NCBI GenBank assembly: GCA_950295325.1
Contig: OX485803.1
Coordinates: 26,786,001-26,846,000, forward strand
Length of the DNA stretch: 60,000 bases
Origin: Polytrichum commune
Lineage: Eukaryota; Streptophyta; Polytrichopsida; Polytrichales; Polytrichaceae
Direction: 5' to 3'
Part shown: in pieces, positions 1-12,712 of the stretch
How positions within the stretch are numbered: the stretch's first letter is position 1
Layout: each line of letters opens with the position of its first letter
Notes under the pieces: generated by a model
Told to the model about the DNA's origin: nothing
The model's input: only the letters and a program-made list of their open reading frames with translations
Database searches by the model: none
Program-made: the position numbers and the translations under genes

Positions 1-1785
1 ACAATTACACGATGTTATGTGTTGTGGTCCATGTAACTAACAAACATGTTACATAATGATGTCAAATAACACAACACAATTTCATCATGCTACACATAAG
101 ATGTAATATCATATAACACAACACATTTACATCAATTTAAATAGCATGTGTAATGGCATGTAACATAGAGCATGTAACCAACACATATGTAACATAAACA
201 TGCAACACATGCCACATAAGCATGTACATAGATCAAACATCATTCTACTATCCCATATCATAACATAATGTAGACTATGGTTTCCAAAACTAAGTTTGCT
301 TGTACAAAAGTTTCAAAGTGCAAAATTGTAGGTGTATGTGTCAACCCTAGATGTATATGAGGGAGATTTAAATTACCTTGACATCTCAAGAGCACACTTT
401 AATGTATATATATATAGTTAGTTAGTTACACTTTAGCCTACTTGACAAAGTGTGGAGTCATCTACAACGCACTTTAAGAAGATAAACAATATGCCACATT
501 GATTATGTCTCTACATTTTTGGTTTTTGAGGCTATGAGCTCCATTCATTCCTTCTAGTGACATTGTCGAGAGCCTTGTTAGAGTGTGTCACTATGAATGT
601 CGTCTAATGTGAGGACATTATGAAGGTGCTTATGACTTACTATCGTAAATTATCAACTCAAGGTAGCACAAAATCTATCCACTAAAATGTCATTACTATA
701 ATTGTTGTATTGTTTAGTTTGTACCGTCTTTTGTTTGATTAGACCCTTAATGAGTGGACACACCTTGGAGTGACATAAAGTCAATAATTTATATGCACCA
801 AAACTAAATTATATGCCCCAAAGGTTGAGCGATTCTATAACTCCACACAATGCATAGAAATCATGGGACGAAATACCAAATGTTGCATGGAACTCTACCT
901 TAGATTCTTTCACATGCCTGGCCATATCTACACCCCAATTTAAACCAATTTCTTCTCATGAAGAATATCATTGGTAGAATGAAGCTACTTCAATAAGGGT
1001 TACTTTTCCAAGACATAAGTAATGACCAAGTGATTGTGTTCCCCTTTATCAAAAATAATGTTAGGATTATTGACAAGTTTAGAGTTAGGGTTAGTGGACA
1101 TTTAAGTCGGTTCAATACCTCAACATAATTGTGTTATGGGCTCATATGCAATCATACCTCCTTGAATGTAAATTGTGACCAAAAACATCAAATTAAAGTT
1201 AAAAATATTTGCCAAATTTTAAATGTACGTATATGAAATAAAACCATTACAAACAAATTACGATTCGAGAATTCACCAGAGGAACATGGACAAATCACTT
1301 AGAGATTTGAGTTTCAGTTTGTTTGATTGACAATAAAGTACAAATGTGTAAAAGAATGTGTGGAAATAATATGGCTTGGTCTGTTTTATAACAAAGAATG
1401 AAGCACTTTGGAGATAATTGGATCAAGATTTTGTTGTTGGATTTGGCAATCGAAGGTTTGTTACCAACTTCACACGCATGCTTCAAGCAGCTATTCCTTC
1501 CCCGCTACAAAATTGTTCAAACTATACATTGTAAATATCTTATGCATGCATGGTTTGTACCTTAGATCTCCAACGAGGGGTTTTAACATTGAAATGTACC
1601 TAGAATACGGTCATTTCAACCTAATAAATAAATAAAAGTAACGTTAGGGTTTAGATACACTGACGTGAAGGGGAGCCCATTCCTCTATACCGTGGTCATA
1701 TTTGACCAAGCTTGGCCATAAGGGTACTCCCTCCCTCTCGAAAGGTGGGCTCCTTTATTTTTCAGAGAAAAGCGCTATACCTAAC
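1..1785. other. AT-rich intergenic sequence, no gene recognised
   Basis: No reading frame here resembles a known protein and no splice-compatible exon series is visible. The first 260 bases are low-complexity, built from loosely repeated words such as acataa, aacaca and catgtaac, which looks like a decayed satellite or MITE interior. The rest is unremarkable AT-rich DNA up to the 3' end of the LINE remnant near 1786. Confidence 0.5.
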
Positions 1786-2175
1786 CTCTAGGGGGGGATC
1801 AACGGGGGTTGTTTGTTGTCTAACTTTCTTTTGTTTAATATCAAGTATGTGAGGTATTTAATGGCAATTTGGTGTAGATGTTTCAACACTGTTTTGATAT
1901 CGCTTTTGGGTATTTTGAGTTTCTCTAAGTCTTTAATTGGTTGTTCGTGAATAGCCCCTCTAATGCTGGATGTGATGGTGATGAGAGGGTTGACTTGCCA
2001 GCCAATTGTTTTGAGTGTTTGGATGAGTGGGTTGTATTTTGCGGTTTTTTTGTTGTGTGCAGTATTTGGGAATATGTCATGGCAATATGTGAATTCAATG
2101 AATTGTATGACATTTGATGGGGTTGGCTTTCGGTAGGGGCACCTAGTACGCATAGTGTGTCTGGTCTAAATCTGG

Positions 2176-2718
2176 CTAGGCATGTGCATGGTGTGGTGGG
2201 ACATGTACATTGGGTAGCCATTGTGGGATTGTGTTGTCTTGTGGTCTAGAGTTTTGGTTGCCTACATTTATAAGGCTATAAAATCTTGTATGTTTACTTG
2301 ATTGTAGTGTGTGTACGATTTGGTGGAGTGTTTTGTTATGGCATGCTATACGCAACCCCTTTAAGTGTTGGTTTGTGCATGTAGAAAGTAAATGTGGCCA
2401 TGTGTCTACGGCATTGTTAGGGCATAGTGCACAATTTGGGTTTGGGTATAAATTAGGCCCAAAGATATTTTTACGGTGGTTACCCATATATTGGGCATAT
2501 CGGAATTTTAGAGTTTGTATAATTTGGGTGTTTGTGGTCCCGGGGTTTTTCCAAAATTGGTTGGAGAGTTTGAAGTTGATTTGGTCGTTGGATGTCCATT
2601 TGTCTATGTATGTGAATTTGGATTGGACCCATCTTAATTCTTGGTTTTTGTGCTCCTTTGTTAATGTATGTTTGTAGGTTGCATATGGCACCCGTGTGGG
2701 TACATGTTGGGACCTCAT
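2176..2718 (-). pseudogene. LINE ORF2 C-terminal fragment with zinc-knuckle-like Cys/His cluster
   Basis: An open stretch of about 180 codons from the C-terminal part of a LINE ORF2 polyprotein. It contains FRYAQYMGNHRKNIFGP followed by CALCPNNAVDTWPHLLSTC and a downstream His, the Cys-x2-Cys...His...Cys arrangement usual behind the RNase H domain of such elements. The same block is found in the second copy (43231-43497, reading FGYTQYMGNHRKSILWP and CTLCNTNDKDTWPQLLS). It is a fragment of a dead element and not a host gene. Confidence 0.65.
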
Positions 2719-2819
2719 AGAGCCAGTATGGCATAGTATGGGCCGTATGTATCATGGGAATGTTGGCGGGTTTGTCTAAGAGGGCTTCATTATTTGCTAG
2801 TTGATCCGCGATGTCATTA

Positions 2820-4212
2820 CAATCTAACCTTGATAATGTCACACCATCTGTTTCACCAAAAAGAGTGATATAAACAAGGTGTGACATATTTGATAATGTC
2901 ACATTTTGAAGATTTGTGCATAATATGATATTATCAAAAAAATAGGTAGAAAATCAAAATAAAATTACAACGTAAAAAAGAAAATAACAAATACGAGACT
3001 TCAATGTTTTTGAATGTAAAATCTAATTCAAAATTGTGAATAACAACAAGAGCACATCATAATGTGTCATTGAGATCAGGTAAAGACCTCTCACTAGAGA
3101 CAAAGAAGCTTCTAATGTCACATTGTTTTGTTGATGTTAAATGTGCAACACCAATTCTAATGAGTTTGTCATGGATTTTTTCCATTCCTAACAACTCCAG
3201 AGTGTTGAAAATCTGAGAACCTTGGCTAGCCATAATATTCAAAACATCTTTAGCATATTTGTGTGCATTGCTTAACAAGGAGGCATAAATCCCTAAACGA
3301 CAACCCAGTAAAATGGGTTAAGTTTTCGGACAACGGGCTCATATTCATGCCGGTACTATGTGCGGGCGTTATTTTTTCTTTTTCTTTTCTTTGCATTGCT
3401 TAGCTTCACTACTTTAGACTCATCATCACTGCTATCAACAATCAATGGGTCTACTTCCATGGAATCAAGAACTTGTTCGCCACCTTGCACTAATGCACAA
3501 GCTCCTCAGTAGAATATTCCACCTCAAAATCATCTTCACCTTCCATGTTTATGTACTCCAAAGGACAAAGCTTTTCTACAGGATTGCCTTCGACATCCAA
3601 ACCCAAATTCAATGTGGCGATGAGATTGCCCCATTTCAAAGTTGTTTCTTCCATTTTGGACTTCATACGTTCATCAAAATTGTTGATATCTGCATTCCAC
3701 TCTATAGGCAATATGGCGGACTTTCTCCAACAATTTCTAATGGTTTGATCATCTAATTCAGCCATGCCGCCACACAACATAGCTTGAAATACACCGTGAA
3801 AACACCGTGAAAAGACACACAGTTGAACACATGTGACGGAAGGTGGGGTGCATAGAGGCCGAGAAGTCTTGACAGAGCCGTGAAAAGACAACACCTTTGA
3901 GTGCCGTGTATAGACATCACCGTTCAGGGTTGGTGCACGATCAAGTTCCAAGAATAGCATTGCATTTATCACAGGGGTGGCGCATGACCCTTTCGACTAC
4001 TACAATCTGTCCATCCAACCATCACATACAATCCATCCATACTTGGTATTATCACATTTACACTACGAATTTTGGAAAAAAAATAGTGACATTACCAAGG
4101 GTGATAGGGATAATAACGAGGGAGTTCTACACTATGAAAATTGGTTTCAAACTTTTAGGTGACAATATCAAGGTGTTTTATTAACAAGAGTGACATTATC
4201 AAGGTTAGACTG
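2820..4212 (-). mobile_element. pogo/Tigger-like DNA transposon, internally deleted, inserted in the LINE
   Basis: A 1393-bp element bounded by TA on both sides (2818-2819 and 4213-4214). The left terminus reads CAATCTAACCTTGATAATG and the reverse complement of the right terminus reads CAGTCTAACCTTGATAATG. TIRs beginning CAGT with a TA duplication are typical of the pogo branch of Tc1/mariner. Two minus-strand frames carry transposase-like C-terminal sequence: 3490-3972 (with LDDQTIRNCWRKSAIL, the motif that follows the DDE domain in pogo/Tigger proteins, then an acidic tail) and 3057-3278. The DNA-binding and most of the DDE domain are absent, so it is non-autonomous. Removing the element and one TA rejoins the LINE RNase H reading frame exactly. 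Confidence 0.8.
3490..3972 (-). pseudogene. pogo-like transposase C-terminal remnant
   Basis: About 160 open codons inside the pogo-like element. The second half (MAELDDQTIRNCWRKSAILP... then an acidic EGEDDFEVEY tail) resembles the region after the catalytic domain of pogo/Tigger and CENP-B-like transposases. The first half has no recognisable HTH domain. The catalytic D-D-D core is missing, so no transposase activity is expected from this copy. Confidence 0.55.
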
Positions 4213-5815
4213 TACATATTATGCCCATGTGTGCTTTGACTTTTTGAATTGTGATTGTGTGTGCGGACCATGTTATGTGGTTGACTATAGCGGCAATGAG
4301 TAATTTATCCAGGTGGTTATGTTGGGATGATGGGTGTCGTATGTGGGTTATGTATCAGGTATATACTATTATGGTTATTTGTAAAGATGCGTGTATCTTG
4401 CGTGTGGTGTTGTGTTCCTTGGATTGCTATTAGGATGGCGTTTAGTTTGGCTCTGAGGATGTCTTGTAGGCATGGGAGTCACTCCACAATTCGAAGGTTG
4501 TTGGCGGGGCAATATACACCCAAACCAGTTCTGTGGCCTATGCCGTTTTCGTGCCGGGGGGGGGGGGATAAATGATGCGTCAGTGTAAATGCATTGTTGG
4601 GGTTTGAATTTAAGGGGGTGGGTGTGGTAGAGCTCTATTGATAGGGGGTTGTGTTGGGTGGTTGCCCTCCGAGTGGTCGTAGATTGAGGCTTCATGCCAT
4701 GCGTGGGAGAGTTTCACTTTTTTCTTAGGGGGGGTGTTTTGGTGTGGATGAATTTTGGTTTTAATGTTATGTAGCTCAAGTATGTTGGTTGTGATTATGT
4801 TAGGTACTTGTGGGTTACTTGGGGAGGCCTTTGGTTGTTTATGCTTATTATGGTGGTGTATTGGTTTTCTAGTTGGTGTAGATATTTTGGCCATTCCGAT
4901 GTGGGATTATATTGTATGGTGTTAAGTGGGATGGATGCTATCATGTGTATTTATGCATGGGTGATGGGGAGGGGGTTCTCTTTATGGTTGATTATGACGA
5001 TGGTTGTGGTTTTCTTGGGCTGCCACGTGGGCCTAGTGAATGGATGTCATGGCAATTTTGAGGTCTAGGGGTTGGGCTAGGCCAGTACCTTTTCATTTTG
5101 ATGAACGTGCAAGTCCCATTGAGCCGAATATTATGTCTCGGTTGTATGAAGAGTTGTATTGGGTGAGTGTTATTGGACATGTGAGGGGCGAGGATTAGTA
5201 TGAGTGTGTAATATTATACGTTTCTATTAAGGCTTGGAGGGTGGAGGAGTGGAGGGTTTGGTGGTTGTGGTTTGGGTTATGTTTTTTGGGTTCTCTTTTT
5301 GGAAGGATTATAACATATCTTTGGGTTAGTCATAATATTTTGGTAGTCTTGTGGTGGGGGGTTTAAAAAATGGATCATAGGGTGCGTTTGGTTTTGGTTA
5401 TATCTTTCCCATAGCCATCGTAGCCTTGTGAGTGGTATGGTTAGAATGTATGCTCCCGTTTGGTCGTAGATATTGGATTCCATCCCTTGTATTTGTATGG
5501 TGGGTTTGGTAGTGATGATGTTTTTATATGAGTTACATTCCTTGGTGGTTAGTGTGAGGTTTGTGGCTATGATAAGTGGGCGAATGAATCTTTTGTCTTT
5601 AGATTGCGAAAAGTTTATGTAAGAGTTGTATGTGGTTAGGGTGTTGGTTTTGAGTTGGTTTTGTAGGAATTTGTGAAGTGTGAATATATTGTGGTCTAGG
5701 GTAATATTGTCCTGATGGAGGAGTATTGATGCTTCTACCCATTTTGTCGTGTTGATTGGGTGGGTATTCCATCAACATAGGTAGTGTTGTTTTATGACTT
5801 TGGCTCCCCATTTGT

Positions 5816-6640
5816 TATTTCAACACATAATTAGCATCAGTTTGTTTAGGTTGAAGAATCTATTTCAAAACATCAAGTACACAAACTTGATGCGCAAAAC
5901 TAAAGTATGCATTCAATTTTCGGAAGCTTTGGACTTGCTTATCAGTGGTGTTTTTTTATCACATTATATTGAATAACTAAATGCAATTCTTGGGTTCACA
6001 AAATGAGGATTTTGGTTGCAAGGGCCTGGTATGTACTTCTTCACATCGAGGCTTTTACGGTAGAAATATTTGCAGTGTACATATGTTTCGAAGATAAAGC
6101 TAGAGTGAAACCAGTCAACAAAGTTGTCCCTAGCTCCCAAATCCAAAGGTGACAACTTTCGTACTACTTTTGCACCCAAAAAAAAAATACTTGTACCGCA
6201 GTGAGGAGTGAGGATTTGACAAGGTAAAAGGTTGATATTTTAAGAAAACAATTGGATGTGTAAAGATCCTAAAGACATTGAGTTGGAAAAGCTACACTGG
6301 AAAGGAAATTTTGGTGTTCGATTAGATTTAATGGTGTTACCACCCTACCTTGTTCAACACTAGTTTTTAATTCCATGACAATTAGTGTTAGACATAAATG
6401 TGCCACTACTTTCCCTTACTACCACTTTCCTTCATTGTTATTTATTTTTCATATCTTTACTAACATTAAATTCAAACATGTAACTTCCACATATTATCAG
6501 AGTTGATATTTAGTGTTTGAGTTTACATTTAATGTTACTTACTTTCATAGGGTTACTGACATTTAGTGTATGCGTTCGAATTTAATGTATCAAACACTAA
6601 ATATCCTTTTTAGCGTAGTGTGCATTTGTGACAATGAATA
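5816..6640. other. Intergenic; decayed MITE-like sequence at about 6490-6625
   Basis: No gene is visible. The stretch 6490-6625 has gatatttagtgt near its left side and acactaaatatc followed by gcgtagtg near its right, the terminal words of the CTACACTAAATA MITE family found elsewhere in the window (12154, 20934, 28757, 51073, 59924). It is probably an old, degraded member. Confidence 0.35.
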
Positions 6641-6649
6641 GGTTGAGTT

Positions 6650-7260
6650 TGAATAGTAGAAACTTACTCATTATTTTAGAAGAATATATGGAATATACTT
6701 CAAATTAATATAGAAAATTTGAAAGATGTCAACACGTAACTGGATGGACTTGGAAACACTAAGATTTTGACCGATTATGCCCAAAAATCTCCATGGACAT
6801 TAATTTGTGGAAGGGAGATGAAGTCTCTTGTGTATTATTGTGAGTTGTCGTCCATATATTACCTAGGCCAAGCAACAACATGTGTAATTATCACCATGTC
6901 TAGGATGCACCCAAGCCTAGCACACCCTGACCTCCATAATGTCACTCCCTTTCTTATATCCCAAAATCCTAAGGAACGAATGTACTCAATGTAAATCTCC
7001 CTTCTTGTTGTCACATTTCCTTCTCATATATCACAAGGTTTGACATCATAACAGTCCACCAAAGAATGCGAATCACATGCCCACACACATCACATTGTCA
7101 TCAATGTCATTATTGTCATTGTTGCAATGTTGACTTTGTATTACTCCAAAATGTCACATTTTACAATAACTCTCTATTATCACACATCTATGTTAACACT
7201 GCAAACCTTTTTAATATCACATGCATGATATTAGGGAGGTTAGAGTGTAATAACCCATGT
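6650..7260 (+). repeat. Dispersed repeat, copy 1
   Basis: A stretch of about 600 bp that recurs in inverted orientation inside 19570-20900. Shared landmarks include gaccgattatgcccaaaaat (6767 region), the block around cctccataatgtcactccc (about 6930), and gcatgatattagggaggtta near 7230. A shorter direct relative of the first part lies at 45290-45440. No protein is encoded, so this is probably a non-autonomous transposon or LTR fragment. The superfamily is not clear because termini are not resolved. Confidence 0.6.
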
Positions 7261-9000
7261 AAGGTATGCAGGTGTAATTCAACTATTTTGCTTCATTGGA
7301 CACCTATAATATTTGATTGGTGTGTGGTTAGGTGAGGATCAAACCACAAACACCTTAAAGACACATGTTTGAATGAGATTGGACTACGCTTCCAATTGTT
7401 AATGATTGCTCCACACTCCATAGTGAACACAATTGGGAGGACTTGTGTATTCAATGAAGGAGTCAACAAACATGCACTTCTTATAATCATAACTAAATCA
7501 GGGTAGGTCCAATTGTTAGTCTAGTTTCTACTAATGCTTCACCAAAGATTTGCTATTGCAACACAAATTTTGTCATGTAAATGTAATCAGTAGAGTTGCA
7601 AAACATGAAAAATGAAGCTAATGACACATGCATACCTTAGTGTTTGCCTTGTTCATGTATCTATCATTGTGTCTTTGTCCAAGCAAGGTAATTGTGTATA
7701 ATGAGACCGTGCTAGAGTTTTGTGGTGTCTGTGTAAACTCATTCGTTGTGGATGAAAGGGCTCTAGTCAAAACAAAACTTCCTTTAAGTTGACTACATAG
7801 TCATTCCCATTAGACTACACCGATCTTGGTAAATATTGTGAACCACATTATAAAGAAGATTTCCACACTATAGACATCGGGGATAATGTTGTGGGTGCAC
7901 ACTAATTTCCAGTCCATAACTTCTATCATTGGAGGTCCATGTTATAGGCCTATCATAGGTGATATTATTTCTATTTGGATTGATATTTTTTGCATGCACA
8001 TTGCAATGTATTTGACAAGTTGCTTTCTTTCCTCAAAGTGAACATTTTCTTAGTAGTAAATGTTGCTCATCACCAAAACGAGACCAAAACTTGCTTTCAA
8101 GAAACACCTCAAGTTGCTTGAAACGATGATATTTCCTTCAAATTTTGTTTATTTTCCACAAACAAATATTCTTTCTTGTAGAGATCTCATGTTCTTCCTA
8201 TAGGCATCAATTCTTCTCCTAACTCTTAGCCATTGGGGTTTAATGACCATTCAAAAATCACTCACTCTTTATGAAATTTGTTGATGATTTCTCCCTTGAT
8301 TCTTGAACCTAGGAAGCATTTTGAAAGTGAATTTCCACATCCATGTATTGTATCGACACGTAAAAATTGAAAACATCAACTTGGCATGCCGTATTGCCCT
8401 TTGCTCCTACTCATTATTGTCGAATTGGCCTATTCTCCTTTACATGCATGTCAATTTGGCCTTTGCTCCTATATATTAGTTTTTATTTTAATATGAAGGG
8501 CAAGTTGGTATGTGTACCTTATGTCACGTCAAATTTCTTAATTGGACTCACAAAATCTCAACCAATGTAACACGGACAACAATATCACAACTTGACATAA
8601 AAGGGGTATGGAGCCATGCATCCATGTAATTATAGGATTCAAATAATTCATAACATTATTCAGCTCGTATCAAACCCCTATCAACCCGTTTCATTCTAAT
8701 AATATTGAGTGACAATGCTTCACATGAGTTTATCAAGCTAAATTTGCTTAGACGAACATTCATAAAACATAATTCTAGCACCTTACAAACATATTCCCGG
8801 CCCCCACCCAACTTGGTCACTCGATTTAATAATGTTATGTTCATGAAATGCAAAGTAACATCCCACATAAATACCTCAATTTCGTACGTATCCTCTTGAG
8901 GATCACTTCACACACAAGCCAAGGGCTGTGAACATGTAACTGTGAGGGCCCTTGACTCTCATCCAAAAGCCATTTAGTTGTTTAACTAATATAGTATGTC
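7261..9000. other. Intergenic, no gene recognised
   Basis: AT-rich DNA without coding similarity. Around 7300-7340 the words atttgattggtgtgtggttaggtg resemble sequences near 12490 and 40900, so a small dispersed repeat passes through. Nothing else could be assigned. Confidence 0.45.
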
Positions 9001-9002
9001 AT

Positions 9003-9047
9003 AATTTGTGTCAGGCCTAGCTCTTGAAGATGGGCCCGACACAAATT
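9003..9047. repeat. Isolated strong hairpin
   Basis: aatttgtgtc (9003-9012) pairs perfectly with gacacaaatt (9038-9047), and the stem extends inward through ggcc/ggcc with one mismatch, leaving a loop of about 13 nt. It stands alone in otherwise plain sequence. It may be the relic of a foldback MITE or a fold in an unannotated transcript. The function is unknown. Confidence 0.55.
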
Positions 9048-9248
9048 CCAGCAGACTATGAAACATTATCCATAGTTTGCCATGTAGGAATCCATGTGAA
9101 CTCTTCATCCATGATAAATTTTTTGGGCCAGTAGGCCTTCACCTTCTCGTGTGAAGTGAACTTGGACGGTCTTGGCCTTTTTGACCAATGAGAGATCTTA
9201 GAATACAACAGTGACGTGCCTTTCGCCTCGGTTGTGAAGTGGCCCTAA

Positions 9249-9824
9249 GGGGTTGTTTACATCATGGACCATGAAGTCATCCCAAGGCCTTGTAAAATCT
9301 ATGATTAACTATTGATCTCGTCCCGGGACTACTTCGGTTTACACCAAGGACAAAATGTCAAAGTGACCATGGAGTTCGAGATCCCCAAAAGACATATTTT
9401 AAGGCCTACATTATCCACTGACATGGTCCAACGGGTTTTATGATGGGAAAGACAAAAGCGGTGCTCTAGTACACAAAAGGCAAGGGCCCATGGTAGAGGA
9501 ATGATGTTATAATTTTGTTTTTATTGAAATATACTTTGGGGAAGAGAAGATGAATACAAGAGAAGACAAGAGAACGATCAAAAAATTTATTTTTCTTTCA
9601 AAACTGCCCTTTTTAGACATATATCAAGAAAACCGGCACGTTCATTGTTGGTGCATGGTCATTCCTCTTGGTCCGCATTCGGTTTACACCTGGTGAGGGG
9701 CCCAAGGACTTTGTAAATGGCTTTCTTAAGAAACCGGACCATGGATGTTGGACCATCAAATCGCACCATGGAAAAAGCCCATCTTCCGTGGTCCGATTTC
9801 ATGGTCCATGATGTAAACCGGCCC
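9249..9824. mobile_element. PIF/Harbinger (Tourist-like) MITE, copy 1
   Basis: A 576-bp element. The left terminus is GGGGTTGTTTACATCATGGA and the right terminus is its imperfect inverse, ending CATGATGTAAACCGGCCC. It shows strong collinear similarity to the 555-bp copy at 59012-59566, including internal blocks such as acatggtccaacgg and agacaagagaa. The left flank is TAA (9246-9248) and the right flank AAA (9825-9827). In the other copy both flanks are TAA, the 3-bp duplication expected of PIF/Harbinger elements. It is non-coding. Confidence 0.8.
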
Positions 9825-12150
9825 AAAGTAGAACACGAGGTGCCTCCCGGGGGAACACCCTACAGTTAGAACGATTCAACTGCAACCTATCTACATGCCA
9901 TAATTTTTTAGTGATCTCATTTTACAGCGTGCTTTTTGTTGCATGAGCCCAATTCTGGCCTCACAAGAGTGCCCCCAAAACCAAGGCATGTGTTGAGGGA
10001 GTCACCAAAATGGAGTCTAAATTGGCAGGTGGAAAGCCGCTTTCGCGGCCCGTAATCTTGTAAAGCCACTAGAACGGGGAGCAACACCAAAAGGTATGGA
10101 AATCACGGGCGCATCATAGTTAAGAGGTTTTTGTATGTGTAGTTGCGGCTAAGCTAAGGCAGGTATAAATCTTGGCTTGCTGAGTCAGATATGGCGGTGC
10201 CCAAATGCACATCACATTGAGTGGGTGTGACTTGTCTATGGACTTTACCTTGCTCTTATTTAATTGCAGTGAATTGGAAAGGAAAAAAGTTTTGCAGATG
10301 GAATGGGGATGGTGCTTTGTGGCCCGAATTCCATTTTGGAGTAGAGCTCGTTGTAGTGTGTATGTCCACTAGGCATTTGTGACGGTTATGTAAACTCGAT
10401 TATTACGAGGGGAAAACATAGTGAATTAACTATACTATAGCTTAAAAAGAGGAAGGTCCGAGATGATCCTAAACTACCGGGTGTTACTGGAGATTTACCC
10501 AGTTCTAAATGGAGTGGATGGCGGTCTGATTCCCGCTGTGAAATCTTGTCTCTACTTGACGGGGGGGGGGGGGAAACTAGCTAGGTAGGTAGGAACTCAA
10601 GAGCCCACACATTGCAAGGTAGGTAGTAAACTCCACCCTGCATCAAGAGGATTCTTGAGCATGGTAGGGCCAACGGGCTCAAAATCACGTCACATTGCCC
10701 GACGTTGGTTATTTATTTATTTATTTATTTTAGAGGTTATGACTTTGGAACTACACTGATTATGCCAATTAGTCAGGGTGGTACTAATTCTCAAAGCACA
10801 CACTGTTTAGCCAAATCTCAAAGTTATTAAGGGTTAATTTTTTTACTAAGCAACATTAAATTCATGAATACAAGCTCTGTCACCATAGATTTCAAGAAAA
10901 TCAATATATGTTTTGAGGTGTTTGTAGAGTGATCAAAGAAATCATATGGAAACACTTCCTTGCCGGTGAATAGAATTCTTCGTAAATAGCGCCGGGATGA
11001 ACAATGCTTCCTAGATCTTTTGGTGGCACTAATCTTCCACACTCAATATTAGCCCTCCCTCACTAATTGGGATAATCATTGTAGCATCACAAACTCTAGA
11101 GAAGTATGATGGAGTCCATTTGGAATAAATATGCCCTCAACATTGTAGGGAACTTGATATCACTATAATGCATTCCTCCATAATGGGTGAGTTTCACATA
11201 AACACCATGAACCCCAAACCCTTTAATTATTGTGGTGATCAATGTACTTATGTTGTATATATAGACCTATTCAGTTGCGCCAGAGCTCCATGGTGCCCAC
11301 ACAAACTTGTTCAAGGTGAAGATCATTGTGCACTACACCATTAAATAGTCTTCAAAATTGTGAAATTTAGTGGAAATGAATTGACCTTCAATCTACTAGA
11401 GCTCATTCATCCGTGATGCATGAGTTCACCTAGACATCGTGAAGTCTAAATGAATTACGCTGCTCATAATTATATATGTGCTTCGCTATGATCATGATAA
11501 CTTTGGTCCATGTAACCTTTCTTGACCCAAAATTTTTTTGAGCATGCATTATCACATGTTAATGACTAAGAATATGGAGTAAAAAGTAATCACATTCACA
11601 TACCGTGGCATGTCAAACACTTTGGTTGTGAGAAATTGCCACCTCACTTGTCATGTTAGTAGATTTTAGGTTTACCTCTTCCAAAACTTAACTACCCGCT
11701 TGTGCGCCTTGAACCATGCTATCCATAATGGGACATTTCCCAAGAAGAGGACACAAAACTCTAAAGTCTCATATACCTAAGTTCAAAAATTATTTTGAAC
11801 TACTCGGATTTTGAACCTACCACAAACCTACACATAAAATACAACGTGCTCCGATATTTTCTACCCACCCTAATTTTTTCAGCCCACAATAAAATAGGTG
11901 TGACTGGTGTAGTTGCTATTATTATTTTTAAAGAGTGTGAAACAATTGAATCATCATGCAAGCTGACACGCATGGAGGAAAACAAACCGCACATCTAGTA
12001 CTTACATCTCCCTTTACATACCACATTCAACCATTAAAAAAACTAGGATGGCCCATTAATCTTGTGTTCGTGACCAACCAAAGATTCATATGATACTTGG
12101 GATTAGCAAGGGATCGAACAATGTTTATGTGCATGATGTAAAATCTACGA
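9825..12150. other. Intergenic; simple repeats only
   Basis: No gene is recognised. It contains a G-run near 10561-10573, a TTTA tetranucleotide repeat at about 10709-10731 and a small taggtagg cluster near 10583-10625. A short block near 10980-11010 (gggatgaacaatgcttccta) resembles one at 18545-18570, so fragments of dispersed repeats are present. Confidence 0.45.
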
Positions 12151-12153
12151 AAA

Positions 12154-12374
12154 CTACACTAAATAGTCCTATTAGTGTGGGTTACCATTTGGAGTTACGC
12201 ATTGCTATCAAAAATTTAGTAACATCATCATTGTTGACCAATTGAGTTCCAACATGGTTTCTTGATGTACATGCTAATTATTTATGTTATTCGGGGGGAA
12301 AGTAAATACTCTTAGGACAATGTTATAGCAATGCGTAACTCCAAATGGTAACCCACACTAATGGGACTGTGTAG
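12154..12374. mobile_element. MITE with about 50-bp terminal inverted repeats
   Basis: The left arm (12154-12208) begins CTACACTAAATAGTCC and runs to ggagttacgcattgctat. The right arm (12325-12374) is its inverse, starting atagcaatgcgtaactcc and ending GACTGTGTAG. The arms differ by only a few bases and a 5-bp indel, giving an element of about 221 bp. The words match the family at 14480, 51073 and 59924. No protein is encoded and the target duplication is not clear. Confidence 0.8.
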
Positions 12375-12712
12375 TCTAAGGATTGTTTGTGCTCGATGAC
12401 CATTAGCATATCGCCTTTACAAAGACCATAGTAGCCTACACAAAACTTAAGTCAATATAGACAACCCTTATTCATCGATATTCTTATTCAAACATTTATA
12501 TTTGAGTGGTGTGTGGTTTTGGTATGGTTCCAAGAACGGATACCCAAAAAACTTGTGTTCAACAAAAAAAAGGACGGCTTGTTCAAAATTTGACAACCAT
12601 TTTGGATTCAACATAATTGGGGTGGCCTATATGACCATTTGATGAGCACAACAATGCTCACTTTGAGATATTGACTAAGATATTCATATAAGCTCTAAAG
12701 CTCATGACATAG

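Larger units (their letters stand above)
1786..5815 (-). mobile_element. Decayed non-LTR retrotransposon (LINE) with RNase H, split by a pogo-like insertion
   Basis: Minus-strand remains of a LINE ORF2. Its 5' part lies at about 4213-5815 and its 3' part at 1786-2819. Visible pieces, in N to C order, are an RNase H start (IYTDASF near 4570-4590), a later RNase H segment (KAHMGI near 4220-4240), the continuation NDIADQLA just below 2819, and a terminal zinc-knuckle region in the frame 2176-2718 (CALCPNN...WPHLLSTC...H). Frames are broken by stops and indels and no reverse-transcriptase catalytic block is readable, so the copy is dead. A second copy in the same orientation lies at 41385-44720, and homology between the two supports the boundaries. 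LINEs whose ORF2 carries RNase H are known in plants. The exact clade cannot be named by eye. Confidence 0.75.
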
